From assembly GCF_029714945.1 (NCBI RefSeq), contig NZ_CP121634.1, positions 5,353,001-5,417,000 of the forward strand: 64,000 nucleotides of DNA. Direction: 5' to 3'. The position numbers and the translations under genes are program-made. This stretch comes from Bradyrhizobium sp. CIAT3101. Lineage in GTDB: Bacteria; Pseudomonadota; Alphaproteobacteria; Rhizobiales; Xanthobacteraceae. Position 1 is the first letter of the stretch, and every line of letters begins with the position of its first letter. Below the pieces are notes generated by a model that ran no database searches, was not told the DNA's origin, and saw only the letters and a list, made by a program, of their open reading frames with translations. Shown piece by piece: positions 7,856 through 18,403 of the stretch.

Positions 7856-8857
7856 TTACTTGGTCGCTTGACGCGTGGTCGCCGGCCGGTGCCGCTTCTT
7901 CGGCGGCATGGCATAGCCCGGAATGATGGCGCCGGGATAGCAGATCACGAGGCTGGCGAGGCGATGGCCGGCCTGGGCGGCCTCGACCGGATCGGAACCG
8001 CCGAGCCGGGCCGCGATATAGGCCGCGGCAAAGCTGTCCCCGGCCGCCGTGGTGTCAACGACCGGCTTGGTCATTGGTTCGGCGTGGACCTCATAGGTCG
8101 CCCCGGGAAAGCGCAGCATGCTGACGGGCTCGGCCAGGCGGAACACCAGCTCGGGCGTCGGGATACGCGCCATCAGCTGTTCACGGCTTTCGCCGGGATA
8201 GAGCGCGAGCAGATCCTCGGTCGAGGTCAGCACGATGTCGGCGGCGGCAAACGCCGCGGCAAACACCTCGCGCGCGACGTCGCGGTCGGGCCAGCCGCGT
8301 GCGCGAAAATTCGTGTCGAACACGAAGCGGGTGCCGAGCAGCCGGGCGCGCTTGATCGCCGCGAACAGGCGGTCGCGTCCGGCGGCGTCGTAGATCGAGA
8401 GCGTGATCGCCGAGAGATAGACGATGTCGTAGCTCATCAGCGAGTTGAGCAGTTCGTCGGTCTCCGGCAGGCTCATCAGCTGCCGCGCCGCCGCACTGTC
8501 GCGCCAGTGAAAGAACTGGCGCTCGCCGTTGGCATCGAGCTGGATCATGTAGAGGCCGGGCAGCTTGCCCGGCAGCCGCACCACGCGCCGCGTGCCGACG
8601 CCCTCGGCATTCCAGGCCGTGATCATCTCCTCGCTCATGCCGTCGTCGCCGAGCGCGGTGAGATAGTCGACCTTGATCTCGAGCCGCGCCAGATAGACCG
8701 CCGTGTTGAGGGTGTCGCCGCCGAAGCCGCGCGAGAACAGGCCACCGCCCTGCCCGGCAGACTGGCCGGTGGACTGTCCACCTTGGGCCTGCCGGAGCTC
8801 GACCATGCATTCACCGATGCAAGCAACGCTCGCCATCGTCATGTCCACGCTGTTCAT
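7856..8857 (-). CDS. kdgK: PfkB-family sugar kinase, probable 2-keto-3-deoxygluconate kinase
   Basis: Phosphorylates 2-keto-3-deoxygluconate to KDPG, inferred from the adjacent KDPG aldolase. The ribokinase/PfkB fold is shown by ACIGECMVEL at the start, the GGDTLNTAVYLARL substrate loop, and the C-terminal DTTAAGDSFAAAY motif with the catalytic aspartate and anion hole. The start is uncertain: TTG at 8863, ATG at 8857 (chosen) or ATG at 8842. The gene begins about ten bases after the DenD-like gene ends, in the same operon. Confidence 0.85.
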   Translation of the reverse strand: MNSVDMTMASVACIGECMVELRQAQGGQSTGQSAGQGGGLFSRGFGGDTLNTAVYLARLEIKVDYLTALGDDGMSEEMITAWNAEGVGTRRVVRLPGKLPGLYMIQLDANGERQFFHWRDSAAARQLMSLPETDELLNSLMSYDIVYLSAITLSIYDAAGRDRLFAAIKRARLLGTRFVFDTNFRARGWPDRDVAREVFAAAFAAADIVLTSTEDLLALYPGESREQLMARIPTPELVFRLAEPVSMLRFPGATYEVHAEPMTKPVVDTTAAGDSFAAAYIAARLGGSDPVEAAQAGHRLASLVICYPGAIIPGYAMPPKKRHRPATTRQATK

Positions 8858-8866
8858 CTCCAACGA

Positions 8867-9853
8867 TCAGGCGACGAAATTGCCGCCGAGTTCGTCGTCG
8901 ATGTGGATGCGGATGATATCGTCGAAGGACTTCTCTTCGGTGGTGAAGCCGAGCTCGCGCGCCCGCTTCGCCTCGAAATTGCGCGGCCAGCCGCCGACGA
9001 TGCCGACGATGAACGGATCGAGCTCATGCTTGATGCGCGCGGCGACCTTGTCGCCCGCGACCCGCCTGAGCGCGGCGATCTGCTCGCCGACCGTGGCCGA
9101 GAAGCCCGGCATTGTCAGGTTGCGACGCGGACCGACCTTGGCGAGGTCCATGGTGCCGGCATGAAGCAGGAAGCCGACGGCCGAGCGCGGCGTGGCGTGC
9201 CAGTGGCGGACGTCCTCGGAGACCGGGAGAACCGCTTCCTTGCCGGCGAGCGGTTCGCGCAGGATGTTGGAGAAGAAGCCCGATGCCGCTTTGTTGGGCA
9301 GGCCGGGACGGATGCAGATGGTCGGCAGGCGAATGCCGATGCCGTCGAGGAAGCCGCGGCGCGAATAATCTGCCAGCAGCAGCTCGCCGATCGCCTTCTG
9401 GGTGCCGTAGCTGAGCAGCGGCGTGTGGAAGAACTCGTCGCCGATCGCATCCGGGAACGGCGCGCCGAACACCGCGATCGAGGACGTGAACACGACGCGG
9501 GGCTTGTAGCCGCCACCGACGAGCCTGACAGCGTCAAGCAGCATCCGCGTGCCGTCGAGATTGATGCGGTAGCCCTTGTCGAAATCGAGCTCGGCCTCGC
9601 CCGAGACGATCGCGGCGAGATGGAAGATCACGTCGGGGCGGCCGGCGATCAGCTTCTCCGCGGCGCCTGGCACGGCGAAATCGCCCGAGACGGTCTCGAC
9701 GGGGAAACCGGCCTTCTCCGGCTTCTTGGGCTCGACCACGTCGTGCATGGTCAGCTTGGTGATGTCGCTCTTGCCGAGCCGGCCGTCGCGCAAGAGACGT
9801 TCACACAATTTGCGGCCGACCATGCCGGCAGCACCCAGAACCAGAATGTGCAA
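8867..9853 (-). CDS. denD: DenD-like NAD-dependent dehydrogenase/epimerase
   Basis: A 328-residue extended SDR. The N-terminal NAD site is GAAGMVGR; the active-site Tyr/Lys are in LLSYGTQKAIGE; the RGFLDGIGIRLPTICIRPG block is characteristic of the D-erythronate dehydrogenase (DenD) group. DenD oxidises D-erythronate at C2. In this operon, beside KDG kinase and KDPG aldolase, it may instead act on a longer aldonic acid, so the name is by family only. It is co-directional with the ABC importer genes, about 70 bp downstream of the last permease. Confidence 0.75.
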   Translation of the reverse strand: MHILVLGAAGMVGRKLCERLLRDGRLGKSDITKLTMHDVVEPKKPEKAGFPVETVSGDFAVPGAAEKLIAGRPDVIFHLAAIVSGEAELDFDKGYRINLDGTRMLLDAVRLVGGGYKPRVVFTSSIAVFGAPFPDAIGDEFFHTPLLSYGTQKAIGELLLADYSRRGFLDGIGIRLPTICIRPGLPNKAASGFFSNILREPLAGKEAVLPVSEDVRHWHATPRSAVGFLLHAGTMDLAKVGPRRNLTMPGFSATVGEQIAALRRVAGDKVAARIKHELDPFIVGIVGGWPRNFEAKRARELGFTTEEKSFDDIIRIHIDDELGGNFVA

Positions 9854-9926
9854 GAGCCTACTCCTTCTTATTGGCCGGAACGCGCCGCCCTTGATCTACA
9901 GACGCGTTCCCAGGCAGGCCCCGCGA

Positions 9927-10802
9927 TCATTCCTTCACGGCGCCGGTCATCGCCGACACATAGTACTCTACGAAGAAGGAATAAAGGATAACTACGGGGA
10001 CCGAGCCGGTCAGGGCCGCCGCCATCAGGGCGCCCCAATGGTAGACGTCGCCATTCACGAGCTCGGTGATGGCGCCGACCGGAATCGTCTTGTTTTCCGA
10101 CGAGGAGATGAAGGTCAGCGCGTAGATGAACTCGTTCCAGGACAACGTGAAGGCGAAGATGCCCGCCGAGATCACCCCCGGCAGCGACAGCGGCAGCGTG
10201 ATCTTGGTCAGGATCTGCAGCCGGGTCGCCCCGTCGATCAGCGCGCATTCCTCGAGCTCGTACGGGATGGTGCGGAAATAGCCCATCAGCAGCCAGGTGC
10301 AGAACGGGATCAGGAAGGTCGGATAGGTCAGGATCAGCGCCAGATTGCCGTCAAACAGGCCGAGCTGGAACACGATCGCCGCCAGCGGAATGAACAGGAT
10401 CGAGGGCGGGACGAGATAGCCGAGGAAGATCGCAAGGCCGACATAGCGCGAGCCCTTGTAGCGGAGGCGCTCGATCGCATAGGCCGCGCAGACGCTGGCG
10501 AACAACGAGATGAAGGTCGAGGACACCGAGACGATGACGGTGTTCCACATCCACAACGGATAGTCCGTGTCGAAGAACAGCTTCTTGATGTGCTCGAGCG
10601 TCGGATGCGCAATCAGGAACGGATTGTACTTCTCATAGTCGTACATCTCCGCGTCCGGCTTGAACGTCGTCACCGCCATCCAGTAGAACGGGAACAGCAG
10701 GAAGACGATGATGAGGCCGAGCGGAAGGTAGACGCGGAGGAACTTCCGCGGAAAACTTTCCAGATAGTCCATTCCGACGCTTTGGTCGTCCACGGTGGTC
10801 AT
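9927..10802 (-). CDS. ABC sugar importer permease (MalG type)
   Basis: A 291-residue inner-membrane permease of the carbohydrate CUT1 family, with about six hydrophobic spans. The cytoplasmic EAA loop reads EECALIDGATRLQILTKITLPLSLPG, which docks the ATPase. It follows the MalF-type permease by two bases and shares its operon with binding protein and ATPase genes. The substrate is unknown; the catabolic genes downstream point to a sugar or sugar acid. Confidence 0.9.
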   Translation of the reverse strand: MTTVDDQSVGMDYLESFPRKFLRVYLPLGLIIVFLLFPFYWMAVTTFKPDAEMYDYEKYNPFLIAHPTLEHIKKLFFDTDYPLWMWNTVIVSVSSTFISLFASVCAAYAIERLRYKGSRYVGLAIFLGYLVPPSILFIPLAAIVFQLGLFDGNLALILTYPTFLIPFCTWLLMGYFRTIPYELEECALIDGATRLQILTKITLPLSLPGVISAGIFAFTLSWNEFIYALTFISSSENKTIPVGAITELVNGDVYHWGALMAAALTGSVPVVILYSFFVEYYVSAMTGAVKE

Positions 10803-10804
10803 GG

Positions 10805-11752
10805 TCAGTCCCTCCCGCCCTGCTGCCAGCGGGAGCGCTGAAGCCCGAAGAAGCTCAACAGGATTGCCGCGACCAGGAACGGGATCATCGCGTTCGAGAT
10901 CGCCGCGCCCTCGCCGAGATTGCCGCCGGTGATGGCGCGCTGGAACGACAGCGTCGCCATCAGATGGGTCGCGTTGATCGGGCCGCCGCGCGTGATGGTG
11001 TAGATCAGCTGGAAGTCGGTGAACGTCATCAGCACCGAGAACGTCATCACCACCGCGATGATCGGCGACAGCATCGGCAGCGTGATGTGGCGGAAGCGCT
11101 GCAGGTTGGTAGCGCCATCGAGATTGGCGGCCTCGTAAAGCGACGGCGAGATCGTCTGCAATCCCGCCAGCAGCGTGATGGCCACGAAGGGGACGCCGCG
11201 CCAGATGTTGGCGAGCACCACCGACCAGCGCGCATTCCAGGGATCGCCGAGGAAGTCGATGTAGTGGGTCAACAGGCCCGCCTTGATCAGCAGCCAGGAG
11301 ATGATCGAGAACTGGCTGTCATAGATCCACCAGAACGCGATCGCCGACAGCACGGTCGGCACCACGAAGGGCAACAGCACGATGGCGCGGACCATCGACT
11401 TGAACGGCAGCCGCTCGTTGAGCAGCAGGGCCAGGTAAAGTCCGACCGCGAATTTCACGATGCTCGCGAACACCGTGTAGAAAATGGTGTTGAACACCGA
11501 CAGCCAGAACACGCTGTCCTTGGACAGCGAGACGAAGTTCTGGAAGCCGATGTAACGACCGACGCCGCCGATCTTGGTGTCGGTCATGCCGAGCCAGAAT
11601 CCGAGCGCGAGCGGATAAGCCAGAAACAGGATCAGGATCGCGATCGCCGGCACCATGAACATGGCGCCGAGAAAATGCCGGCTTTCGAACGCCCTGCTCC
11701 ACAAGCTGCTGCGCTTGACCTCCGCAGCGGCGGGCTCGGCGATAACGGCCAT
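10805..11752 (-). CDS. ABC sugar importer permease (MalF type)
   Basis: A 315-residue CUT1-family permease with several hydrophobic spans and the EAA loop YEAANLDGATNLQRFRHITLPMLSP. It pairs with the MalG-type permease immediately downstream. A strong GC hairpin separates it from the binding-protein gene, which could lower its expression relative to the binding protein. Confidence 0.9.
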   Translation of the reverse strand: MAVIAEPAAAEVKRSSLWSRAFESRHFLGAMFMVPAIAILILFLAYPLALGFWLGMTDTKIGGVGRYIGFQNFVSLSKDSVFWLSVFNTIFYTVFASIVKFAVGLYLALLLNERLPFKSMVRAIVLLPFVVPTVLSAIAFWWIYDSQFSIISWLLIKAGLLTHYIDFLGDPWNARWSVVLANIWRGVPFVAITLLAGLQTISPSLYEAANLDGATNLQRFRHITLPMLSPIIAVVMTFSVLMTFTDFQLIYTITRGGPINATHLMATLSFQRAITGGNLGEGAAISNAMIPFLVAAILLSFFGLQRSRWQQGGRD

Positions 11753-11778
11753 GTCGGACTCCCCTCAAAGAACGACAA

Positions 11779-11808
11779 CGGCGGCGCCCAGCAAACCGGA
11801 CGCCGCCG
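11779..11808 (-). terminator. Intercistronic hairpin after binding-protein gene
   Basis: CGGCGGCG and CGCCGCCG form a perfect 8-bp stem with a 14-nt loop, placed between the binding-protein stop and the first permease. There is no U-run, so it is better seen as an mRNA-stabilising or attenuating hairpin than as a full terminator. Confidence 0.55.
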
Positions 11809-11819
11809 CCTGTGGCTGA

Positions 11820-13133
11820 TCAGACCTGGTAGTAGCGCTTGGCACGCTCGGCAGCGCGCTTGGCTGCTTCCTGCGGCGTGGCCGAGCCGGATGCGGCTTC
11901 CGCGAACATGTCCACCACCACGAAGTCGCCCATGACGGCAGCCGAGGCGTAGCCGAGATCGCCGGCATAGCCGTTGTCGCGGCAGCGCTTCAGGCAGTCG
12001 CGATACGGCGTGATCTTGGGATCGGAGGTCCAGACCGGGTTGTCGTTATAGGCCGGGAGCGGCGGCGAGACGTAGCCGTTGGAGGCCACCTCCCACGCGT
12101 CGTAGTTCTCCTTGTCCATCATGAACTTGATGAACTCCTTGACCGCCTTCGGATACTTCGAGTGCTTGTAGCCGTAGTAGACCAGGACGTTCTGCTGCTC
12201 GGTCGACACGCCCACGGGGCCGATCGGCATCGGCGCGTGGTTCATATCCTTGGCGATCTCCTGCTGCTTCGGATCGGTCGAGTTCTTGCCGACGGTCCAG
12301 ATCGAGATGCCGTTCAGGGTGAGGCTGAGCTCGCCGTTCAGGAACGCCTTGTTGTTGTTCGAGTCGTTCCACGACAGCACGCCCGGAATGAACGTCGCAT
12401 AGAGCTGCTTGACGTATTCGATCGCGGCGATCGTCTCCGGCGAGTCGATCACGACCTCGTTCTTGTCGTTGACGACCTTGCCGCCGAACGCCCACAGCGC
12501 CCACTGGCACCAGCCGTTGGCGTCGCCCGTGGCGTGGCCGAGCGCGAAGCCGGCCGGCGTGTTGTTCTTCTTCAGCGCCTGGCACAGCTTGAGGAAGCCG
12601 TCGGTGTCCTTGGGGAATTCCTCGAAGCCCGCGGCCTTCACGTGGCTGATGCGGTAGTTGAGGCACCCGCCGGTCGCGCCCTGCGGGATGGCGATCCAGT
12701 TGTTGCCCTTCTTGCCGTAGCGCTCGGCCACCGGATACCAGCCGCCATATTGCTTGCCGAGATAGTCGGCGACGTCGGTCACGTCGATCAGCTTCTCGGG
12801 GAATTTGAAGGGATCGTCGAGCGTGCCGACGATGAGATCCGGACCGGCGCCGACATTGGCGGCGACCGCGGCCTTCGGGCGGATGTCTTCCCAGCTCTCG
12901 GCCTCGAGCTTGACCTTGATGCCGGTCTTTTCGGAGAACTTCTTGGTCTGCTCGGCGAACTTGTCGAACTCGGCCTGGATGAACTGCTTCCAGCGCAGCA
13001 CGCGAATGGAGGCGTTCGGCTCCGGCGTGTTGGTCCACTCCGCAGCACGCACCGGGACGATCCCTGGGCCAGCGAGCAAAGCTGCGCCGCCCAGGCTGGC
13101 TTTAAGCACACTACGCCTGTCGAAATGGCTCAT
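11820..13133 (-). CDS. Extracellular sugar-binding protein (family 1), Tat-exported
   Basis: A periplasmic solute-binding protein of 437 residues for the ABC importer encoded on both sides. The N-terminus MSHFDRRSVLKASLGGAALLAG has the twin-arginine motif, a hydrophobic core and a cleavage-like VRAAEW, indicating Tat export. The mature part has the family-1 pattern (NASIRVLRWKQF, then a large alpha/beta fold). Use of Tat suggests folding before export. The ligand is probably the sugar or sugar acid processed by the surrounding enzymes. Confidence 0.9.
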   Translation of the reverse strand: MSHFDRRSVLKASLGGAALLAGPGIVPVRAAEWTNTPEPNASIRVLRWKQFIQAEFDKFAEQTKKFSEKTGIKVKLEAESWEDIRPKAAVAANVGAGPDLIVGTLDDPFKFPEKLIDVTDVADYLGKQYGGWYPVAERYGKKGNNWIAIPQGATGGCLNYRISHVKAAGFEEFPKDTDGFLKLCQALKKNNTPAGFALGHATGDANGWCQWALWAFGGKVVNDKNEVVIDSPETIAAIEYVKQLYATFIPGVLSWNDSNNNKAFLNGELSLTLNGISIWTVGKNSTDPKQQEIAKDMNHAPMPIGPVGVSTEQQNVLVYYGYKHSKYPKAVKEFIKFMMDKENYDAWEVASNGYVSPPLPAYNDNPVWTSDPKITPYRDCLKRCRDNGYAGDLGYASAAVMGDFVVVDMFAEAASGSATPQEAAKRAAERAKRYYQV

Positions 13134-13190
13134 CGTTCTCTCCCTGAATTTTATATTTTGTATTTAGTCGTCTTACGTCACGAAACGCCG

Positions 13191-14252
<1,062 letters not shown>

Positions 14253-14402
14253 CTAGGCTCCCTCCTCCGACTTAGACGACGCAACTGTGGCGCCGCCACC
14301 GTCTTGTTTTTTCTGAACTTCGCCGACCCGAAGCCCCTCTTAACAGGCGACATTGTCGGCAGTTTGTGCGGCTTTGGCAATTTGTCTTTGGTTAGTCGTT
14401 GC

Positions 14403-14416
14403 TGGTAGCGCTGTCA
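14403..14416. promoter_or_regulatory. LacI-type operator O1
   Basis: TGGTAGCGCTGTCA, an imperfect dyad around a central CG, fits the LacI/GalR pattern TGnnAnCGnTnnCA. It lies 43 bp before the LacI gene and 150 bp before the ABC ATPase. The reverse complement of the second site (15532-15545) matches it at 12 of 14 bases. Confidence 0.7.
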
Positions 14417-14458
14417 ACGATCCTTTGTTTGCGGGAGTGGCTGTGTTAAGAGCAACAA

Positions 14459-15556
14459 ATGGGACGAAAGCGCACCAAGTCGGGCAAGATTCGGTTGGCG
14501 GAAGTCGCCGAGCTCGCCGGCGTCAGCCCCATTACCGCCTCCCGCTTCTTCCGCAATCCCGAGGCGCTGTCGGTCGCCAAGCGGACGCGGGTCGAAAGCG
14601 CGGCCCGGGAGCTCGGCTATGTGCCCAACCTTGCGGCACGCGCGCTGGCCTCGCAGCGCACCGAGGTGATCGGTGTCTTGATTCCGTCACTGACCAACAA
14701 CGTGTTCTCCGACGTGCTGCGCGGCATCTATGACGCCTCCGAAAGCAGCCGTTACTCGATCCAGCTGTCCAACACGCGTTACAGCATCCTCCAGGAGGAG
14801 AAGCTGTTGCGCCTGTTTCTGGCGCAGAAGCCGGCGGGACTGATCGTCACAGGCATCGACCAGACCACGGAATCGCGCGCGATGCTGGAGGCGGCCGACT
14901 GCCCGATCGTTCAGATCATGGAGATCGGGCCCAACCCGGTCGACATGATGATCGGCTTTTCCCATTATGATGCAGCGCGCGCGGCAATTGCACATTTGTT
15001 CGCGCAGGGCCACCGCAGGATCGGCTTCGTCGGCGCGCGCATGGACCCGCGGGTGCAGCGCCGGCTCGACGGCTATGTCGCGGCCATGAAGGACGCCGGC
15101 CTGTTCGACCAAAGACTGATCGTGACGACGGCGACGCCGACCTCGGTCACGCTCGGCGGCGCGCTGTTCGCCGATCTTCTCGCGCGCGAGCCCGGCATCG
15201 ACTCGGTGTTCTGCGCCAATGACGACCTCGCGCTCGGCGTGCTGTTCGAATGCCGCCGACGGGACATCGCAGTCCCCGATCAGATCGCGATCGTCGGCTT
15301 CAACGACCTCGAATTCATGGCCTCCTCGGTGCCGACGCTGACGAGCGTCCGGACCAACCGCTACGAAATGGGCAGCGCTGCTGCCGCGATGCTGATCGAG
15401 GCGATCGAAGGCAAGCGTCCCGAGGAGCCCGTGCTCGATCTCGGCTTTACCGTGATCGAGCGGCAGAGTTCGCAGACGCAGCGGCTCGCGGCCGGCCCGC
15501 ACACGCCGGAATGGGCGCCAGCCGTACAAAATGATAGCGTTACCAACGACCCATGA
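14459..15556 (+). CDS. LacI/GalR family regulator of the sugar island
   Basis: A 365-residue regulator. The N-terminal LacI helix-turn-helix (about residues 11-32, RLAEVAELAGVSPITASRFF) is followed by a hinge helix ending NLAARALASQRT and a periplasmic-binding-protein-like effector domain. The start ATG is preceded by AAGAGCAAC. It lies between the ABC/catabolic operon and the dehydratase/SDR operon. Near-identical operators flank it on both sides, so it probably controls both, with a pathway intermediate or the sugar as effector. Confidence 0.92.
   Translation: MGRKRTKSGKIRLAEVAELAGVSPITASRFFRNPEALSVAKRTRVESAARELGYVPNLAARALASQRTEVIGVLIPSLTNNVFSDVLRGIYDASESSRYSIQLSNTRYSILQEEKLLRLFLAQKPAGLIVTGIDQTTESRAMLEAADCPIVQIMEIGPNPVDMMIGFSHYDAARAAIAHLFAQGHRRIGFVGARMDPRVQRRLDGYVAAMKDAGLFDQRLIVTTATPTSVTLGGALFADLLAREPGIDSVFCANDDLALGVLFECRRRDIAVPDQIAIVGFNDLEFMASSVPTLTSVRTNRYEMGSAAAAMLIEAIEGKRPEEPVLDLGFTVIERQSSQTQRLAAGPHTPEWAPAVQNDSVTNDP
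15532..15545. promoter_or_regulatory. LacI-type operator O2
   Basis: TGATAGCGTTACCA overlaps the last codons of the LacI gene and lies about 140 bp before the dehydratase. Its reverse complement TGGTAACGCTATCA differs from O1 at only two positions, giving a shared consensus TGGTARCGCTRTCA. Confidence 0.68.
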
Positions 15557-15683
15557 GTAGTATCGCTGCCATCAGGAAACGTTCGCCAGCAGGCGGGCCG
15601 TCACGACATGCTCGCGCTGCCGGGCATCGCACCGATCGGCATCCCGGACGCCGGCCCGTGCGTTTGCATTGAAGGAGAATCCA

Positions 15684-17513
15684 ATGACAAAAAAGCCAAC
15701 CAATGGGCATGCGCCCGCCGGTAACGGCACCCGCCGCCACCTTCGCTCGCAGGACTGGTTCAACAACCCGCATAATCCGGGCATGACCGCGCTCTACATG
15801 GAGCGCTATCTGAACTACGGCCTCACCCGCGCCGAGTTGCAGTCCGGCAAGCCGATCATCGGCATCGCCCAGACCGGCAACGACCTCTCCCCCTGCAACC
15901 GCCATCATATCGAGCTCGCGCATCGCGTCCGCGAAGGCATCCGCGAGGCCGGCGGCATTGCGATGGAATTCCCGACCCACCCGATCCAGGAGACCGGCAA
16001 GCGCCCGACCGCGGCGCTCGACCGCAACCTCGCCTATCTCGGCCTGGTCGAGATCCTCTACGGCTATCCGCTCGACGGCGTGGTGCTGACCACCGGCTGC
16101 GACAAGACCACGCCCGCCTTGATGATGGCGGCGGCGACCGTGAACCTGCCCGCGATCGTGCTGTCGGGCGGCCCGATGCTCAACGGCTGGCATGCCGGTG
16201 AGCGCACCGGCTCCGGCACCATCGTCTGGAAGTCGCGCGAGCGGCTCGCCGCAGGCGAGATCGACTACGAAGAGTTCATGGAGATCGTGGCGTCCTCGGC
16301 GCCTTCGGTCGGCCATTGCAACACCATGGGCACGGCCTCGACCATGAACGGCCTTGCCGAAGCGCTCGGCTTCTCGCTGCCGGGTTGCTCGGCGATTCCG
16401 GCCCCCTACCGCGAACGCGGCCAGATCGCCTACGAGACGGGCAAGCGCGCCGTCGAGATGGTCTGGGAAGACCTCAAGCCCTCGGACATCCTGACCCGCA
16501 AGGCGTTCGAGAACTGCATCGTGATCAATTCGGCGATCGGCGGCTCGACCAACGCACCGATCCACATCAATGCGCTCGCCCGGCATATCGGCGTGGAGCT
16601 GTCGATCGATGACTGGCAGAAATTCGGCCATGACGTGCCGCTGCTGGTCAACATGCAGCCGGCCGGCTTCTATCTCGGCGAGGAATTCCACCGCGCCGGT
16701 GGCGTGCCGGCCGTCGTGCGCGAATTGATGAAGCACAAGCGCATCCATGAGGACGCAGTCACGGTGAACGGCCGCGGCATCGGCGAGAACTGCAAGGATG
16801 CGCCGAAGCCCGACAACGACGTGATCTGGGCTTATGACAAGCCGCTGGTGAAGGACGCCGGCTTCCTGGTGCTGAAGGGCAATCTGTTCGATTCCGCGAT
16901 CATGAAGACCTCCGTGATCTCCAAGGAATTCCGCGACCGCTATCTCGTCAACCCGAAGGATCTGAATGCCTTCGAGGGCCGCGCGATCGTGTTCGAGGGT
17001 CCGGAGGACTATCACGAGCGGATCGATGACGCCTCGCTCGACATCGACGAGCACTGCGTGCTGTTCATCCGCGGCACCGGCCCGATCGGCTATCCCGGCG
17101 GCGCGGAGGTCGTGAACATGCAGCCGCCGGCCGCCCTGATCAAACGCGGGATCCTGTCCCTGCCCTGCATCGGCGACGGTCGCCAGTCCGGCACGTCGGG
17201 CTCGCCGTCGATCCTGAACGCCTCGCCGGAAGCCGCCGCCAATGGCGGCCTTGCGATCCTCAAGACCGGCGACAAGGTGCGCATCGACCTCAACAAGGGC
17301 AGCGCCAACATCCTGATCTCGGACGACGAGTTGAAGAAGCGCCACGCCGAATTGAAGGCCAGCGGCGGCTTCAAGCACCCGGCGAACCAGACGCCTTGGC
17401 AGGAGATCTATCGCAACACCGTCGGCCAGCAATCGACCGGCGCCTGCATGGAGCTCGCCACGCGCTACCAGAACGTCGCCGCCGCGTTTGGCGTGCCGCG
17501 GGATAATCACTAA
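15684..17513 (+). CDS. IlvD/Edd-family sugar-acid dehydratase
   Basis: A 609-residue iron-sulfur dehydratase, converting an aldonic acid to its 2-keto-3-deoxy acid. Cys71 (DLSPCNRHH), Cys139 ([10 protein letters not shown]) and Cys212 ([12 protein letters not shown]) are the expected cluster and metal ligands; [20 protein letters not shown] is the C-terminal family motif. The sequence fits the pentonate/hexonate dehydratase branch (arabinonate, xylonate and similar) better than the amino-acid enzyme IlvD. The ATG was chosen because GAAGGAG stands 6 nt upstream; an in-frame TTG lies five codons earlier. It heads an operon with two SDRs, downstream of LacI operator O2. Confidence 0.88.
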   Translation: MTKKPTNGHAPAGNGTRRHLRSQDWFNNPHNPGMTALYMERYLNYGLTRAELQSGKPIIGIAQTGNDLSPCNRHHIELAHRVREGIREAGGIAMEFPTHPIQETGKRPTAALDRNLAYLGLVEILYGYPLDGVVLTTGCDKTTPALMMAAATVNLPAIVLSGGPMLNGWHAGERTGSGTIVWKSRERLAAGEIDYEEFMEIVASSAPSVGHCNTMGTASTMNGLAEALGFSLPGCSAIPAPYRERGQIAYETGKRAVEMVWEDLKPSDILTRKAFENCIVINSAIGGSTNAPIHINALARHIGVELSIDDWQKFGHDVPLLVNMQPAGFYLGEEFHRAGGVPAVVRELMKHKRIHEDAVTVNGRGIGENCKDAPKPDNDVIWAYDKPLVKDAGFLVLKGNLFDSAIMKTSVISKEFRDRYLVNPKDLNAFEGRAIVFEGPEDYHERIDDASLDIDEHCVLFIRGTGPIGYPGGAEVVNMQPPAALIKRGILSLPCIGDGRQSGTSGSPSILNASPEAAANGGLAILKTGDKVRIDLNKGSANILISDDELKKRHAELKASGGFKHPANQTPWQEIYRNTVGQQSTGACMELATRYQNVAAAFGVPRDNH

Positions 17514-17522
17514 CAGCGACAC

Positions 17523-17608
17523 CGTCATTGCGAGGAGCGTAGCGACGAAGCAATCCAGACTGCCTCCGCGGCAAGATTCTGGATTGCTTCGCTTCGCTCG
17601 CAATGACG
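17523..17608. repeat. Intergenic palindromic repeat (CGTCATTGCGAG type)
   Basis: The arms CGTCATTGCGAG...GCAATCCAGA and TCTGGATTGC...CTCGCAATGACG form a long imperfect inverted repeat. Such CGTCATTGCGAGCGAAGCG elements are very common in Bradyrhizobium and related genomes (general knowledge). It separates the dehydratase from the first SDR. Confidence 0.75.
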
Positions 17609-17650
17609 AGAAACGAACAGTCAAATTTTCAAGGTGAGGAGAACAAGAAC

Positions 17651-18382
17651 ATGGCAGACCGCCTCAAGGGTAAGCGCGCCGTCATCACGGCTGCAGCGGC
17701 AGGCATCGGGCGCGCATGCGCCCTCGCATTCGCGCGTGAAGGCGCAACCGTCATCGCCACCGACATCAACGAGGCCGGCATCGCGGGCCTGACCAAGGAA
17801 GGCATCGCCGAGGTCGCAAAGCTCGACGTCCGCAACACCGCCGACGTCAACGCCTTCGCCAAGCGCATCGGCAAGATCGACATCCTGCTCAACGCCGCCG
17901 GCTTCGTGCATCACGGCACCATCCTGGAGTGCTCGGAGGAGGATTTCGATTTCTCGTTCGACCTCAACGTCAAGTCGATGCACCGGACCATCAGGGCGTT
18001 CCTGCCCGACATGCTCGCGGGCGGCGGCGGCAGCATCGTCAACATCTCGTCCTGCGCGGCGCTGCGGCCGCCGGCGAACCGCTACGTCTACAGCTCCTCG
18101 AAGGCCGCCGTGTCGCTGCTGACCCGCGCAGTCGCGCTCGACTTCATCACCAAGGGCATCCGCTGCAACTCGATCTGCCCCGGCACGGTCGAGACCCCCT
18201 CGATGCTCGACCGCGCCGCAGCCCAGGGGCCGCAGGGCAAGGAGATGTTCATTTCCCGCCAGAAGATGGGCCGGCTCGGCACCGCCGACGAAATCGCCAA
18301 CATGGCGATCTATCTCGGCAGCGACGAGAGCGCGTTCACCACCGGCGTCGACCTCGTCGTCGACGGCGGCTACATGCTCTGA
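17651..18382 (+). CDS. SDR oxidoreductase, 2-keto-3-deoxy-L-fuconate dehydrogenase-like
   Basis: A 243-residue classical SDR. The NAD-binding TGxxxGIG motif appears as TAAAAGIGRA; NAAG and the active-site YVYSSSKAA (Tyr/Lys) follow; ICPGTVETPSM resembles the DHRS6/2-keto-3-deoxy-L-fuconate dehydrogenase group. That would oxidise a 2-keto-3-deoxy sugar acid made by the upstream dehydratase. The ATG at GAACATGGCAGACC was chosen for its GGTGAGGAG ribosome site; an earlier in-frame ATG begins inside the palindromic repeat. The exact substrate is an inference. Confidence 0.82.
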   Translation: MADRLKGKRAVITAAAAGIGRACALAFAREGATVIATDINEAGIAGLTKEGIAEVAKLDVRNTADVNAFAKRIGKIDILLNAAGFVHHGTILECSEEDFDFSFDLNVKSMHRTIRAFLPDMLAGGGGSIVNISSCAALRPPANRYVYSSSKAAVSLLTRAVALDFITKGIRCNSICPGTVETPSMLDRAAAQGPQGKEMFISRQKMGRLGTADEIANMAIYLGSDESAFTTGVDLVVDGGYML

Positions 18383-18403
18383 CGCCCGCAGGGATCACAT
18401 CTC

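Noticed and set aside
7451..9991. Very long open frames opposite real genes (846 codons here; others at 12162-14408, 15540-17624, 30031-32277, 35301-37292 and 56225-58558)
   Set aside because: They are antisense to well-supported genes. Their translations are Arg/His/Asp/Gly-rich with no motif, as expected for the complementary frames of GC-rich codons.
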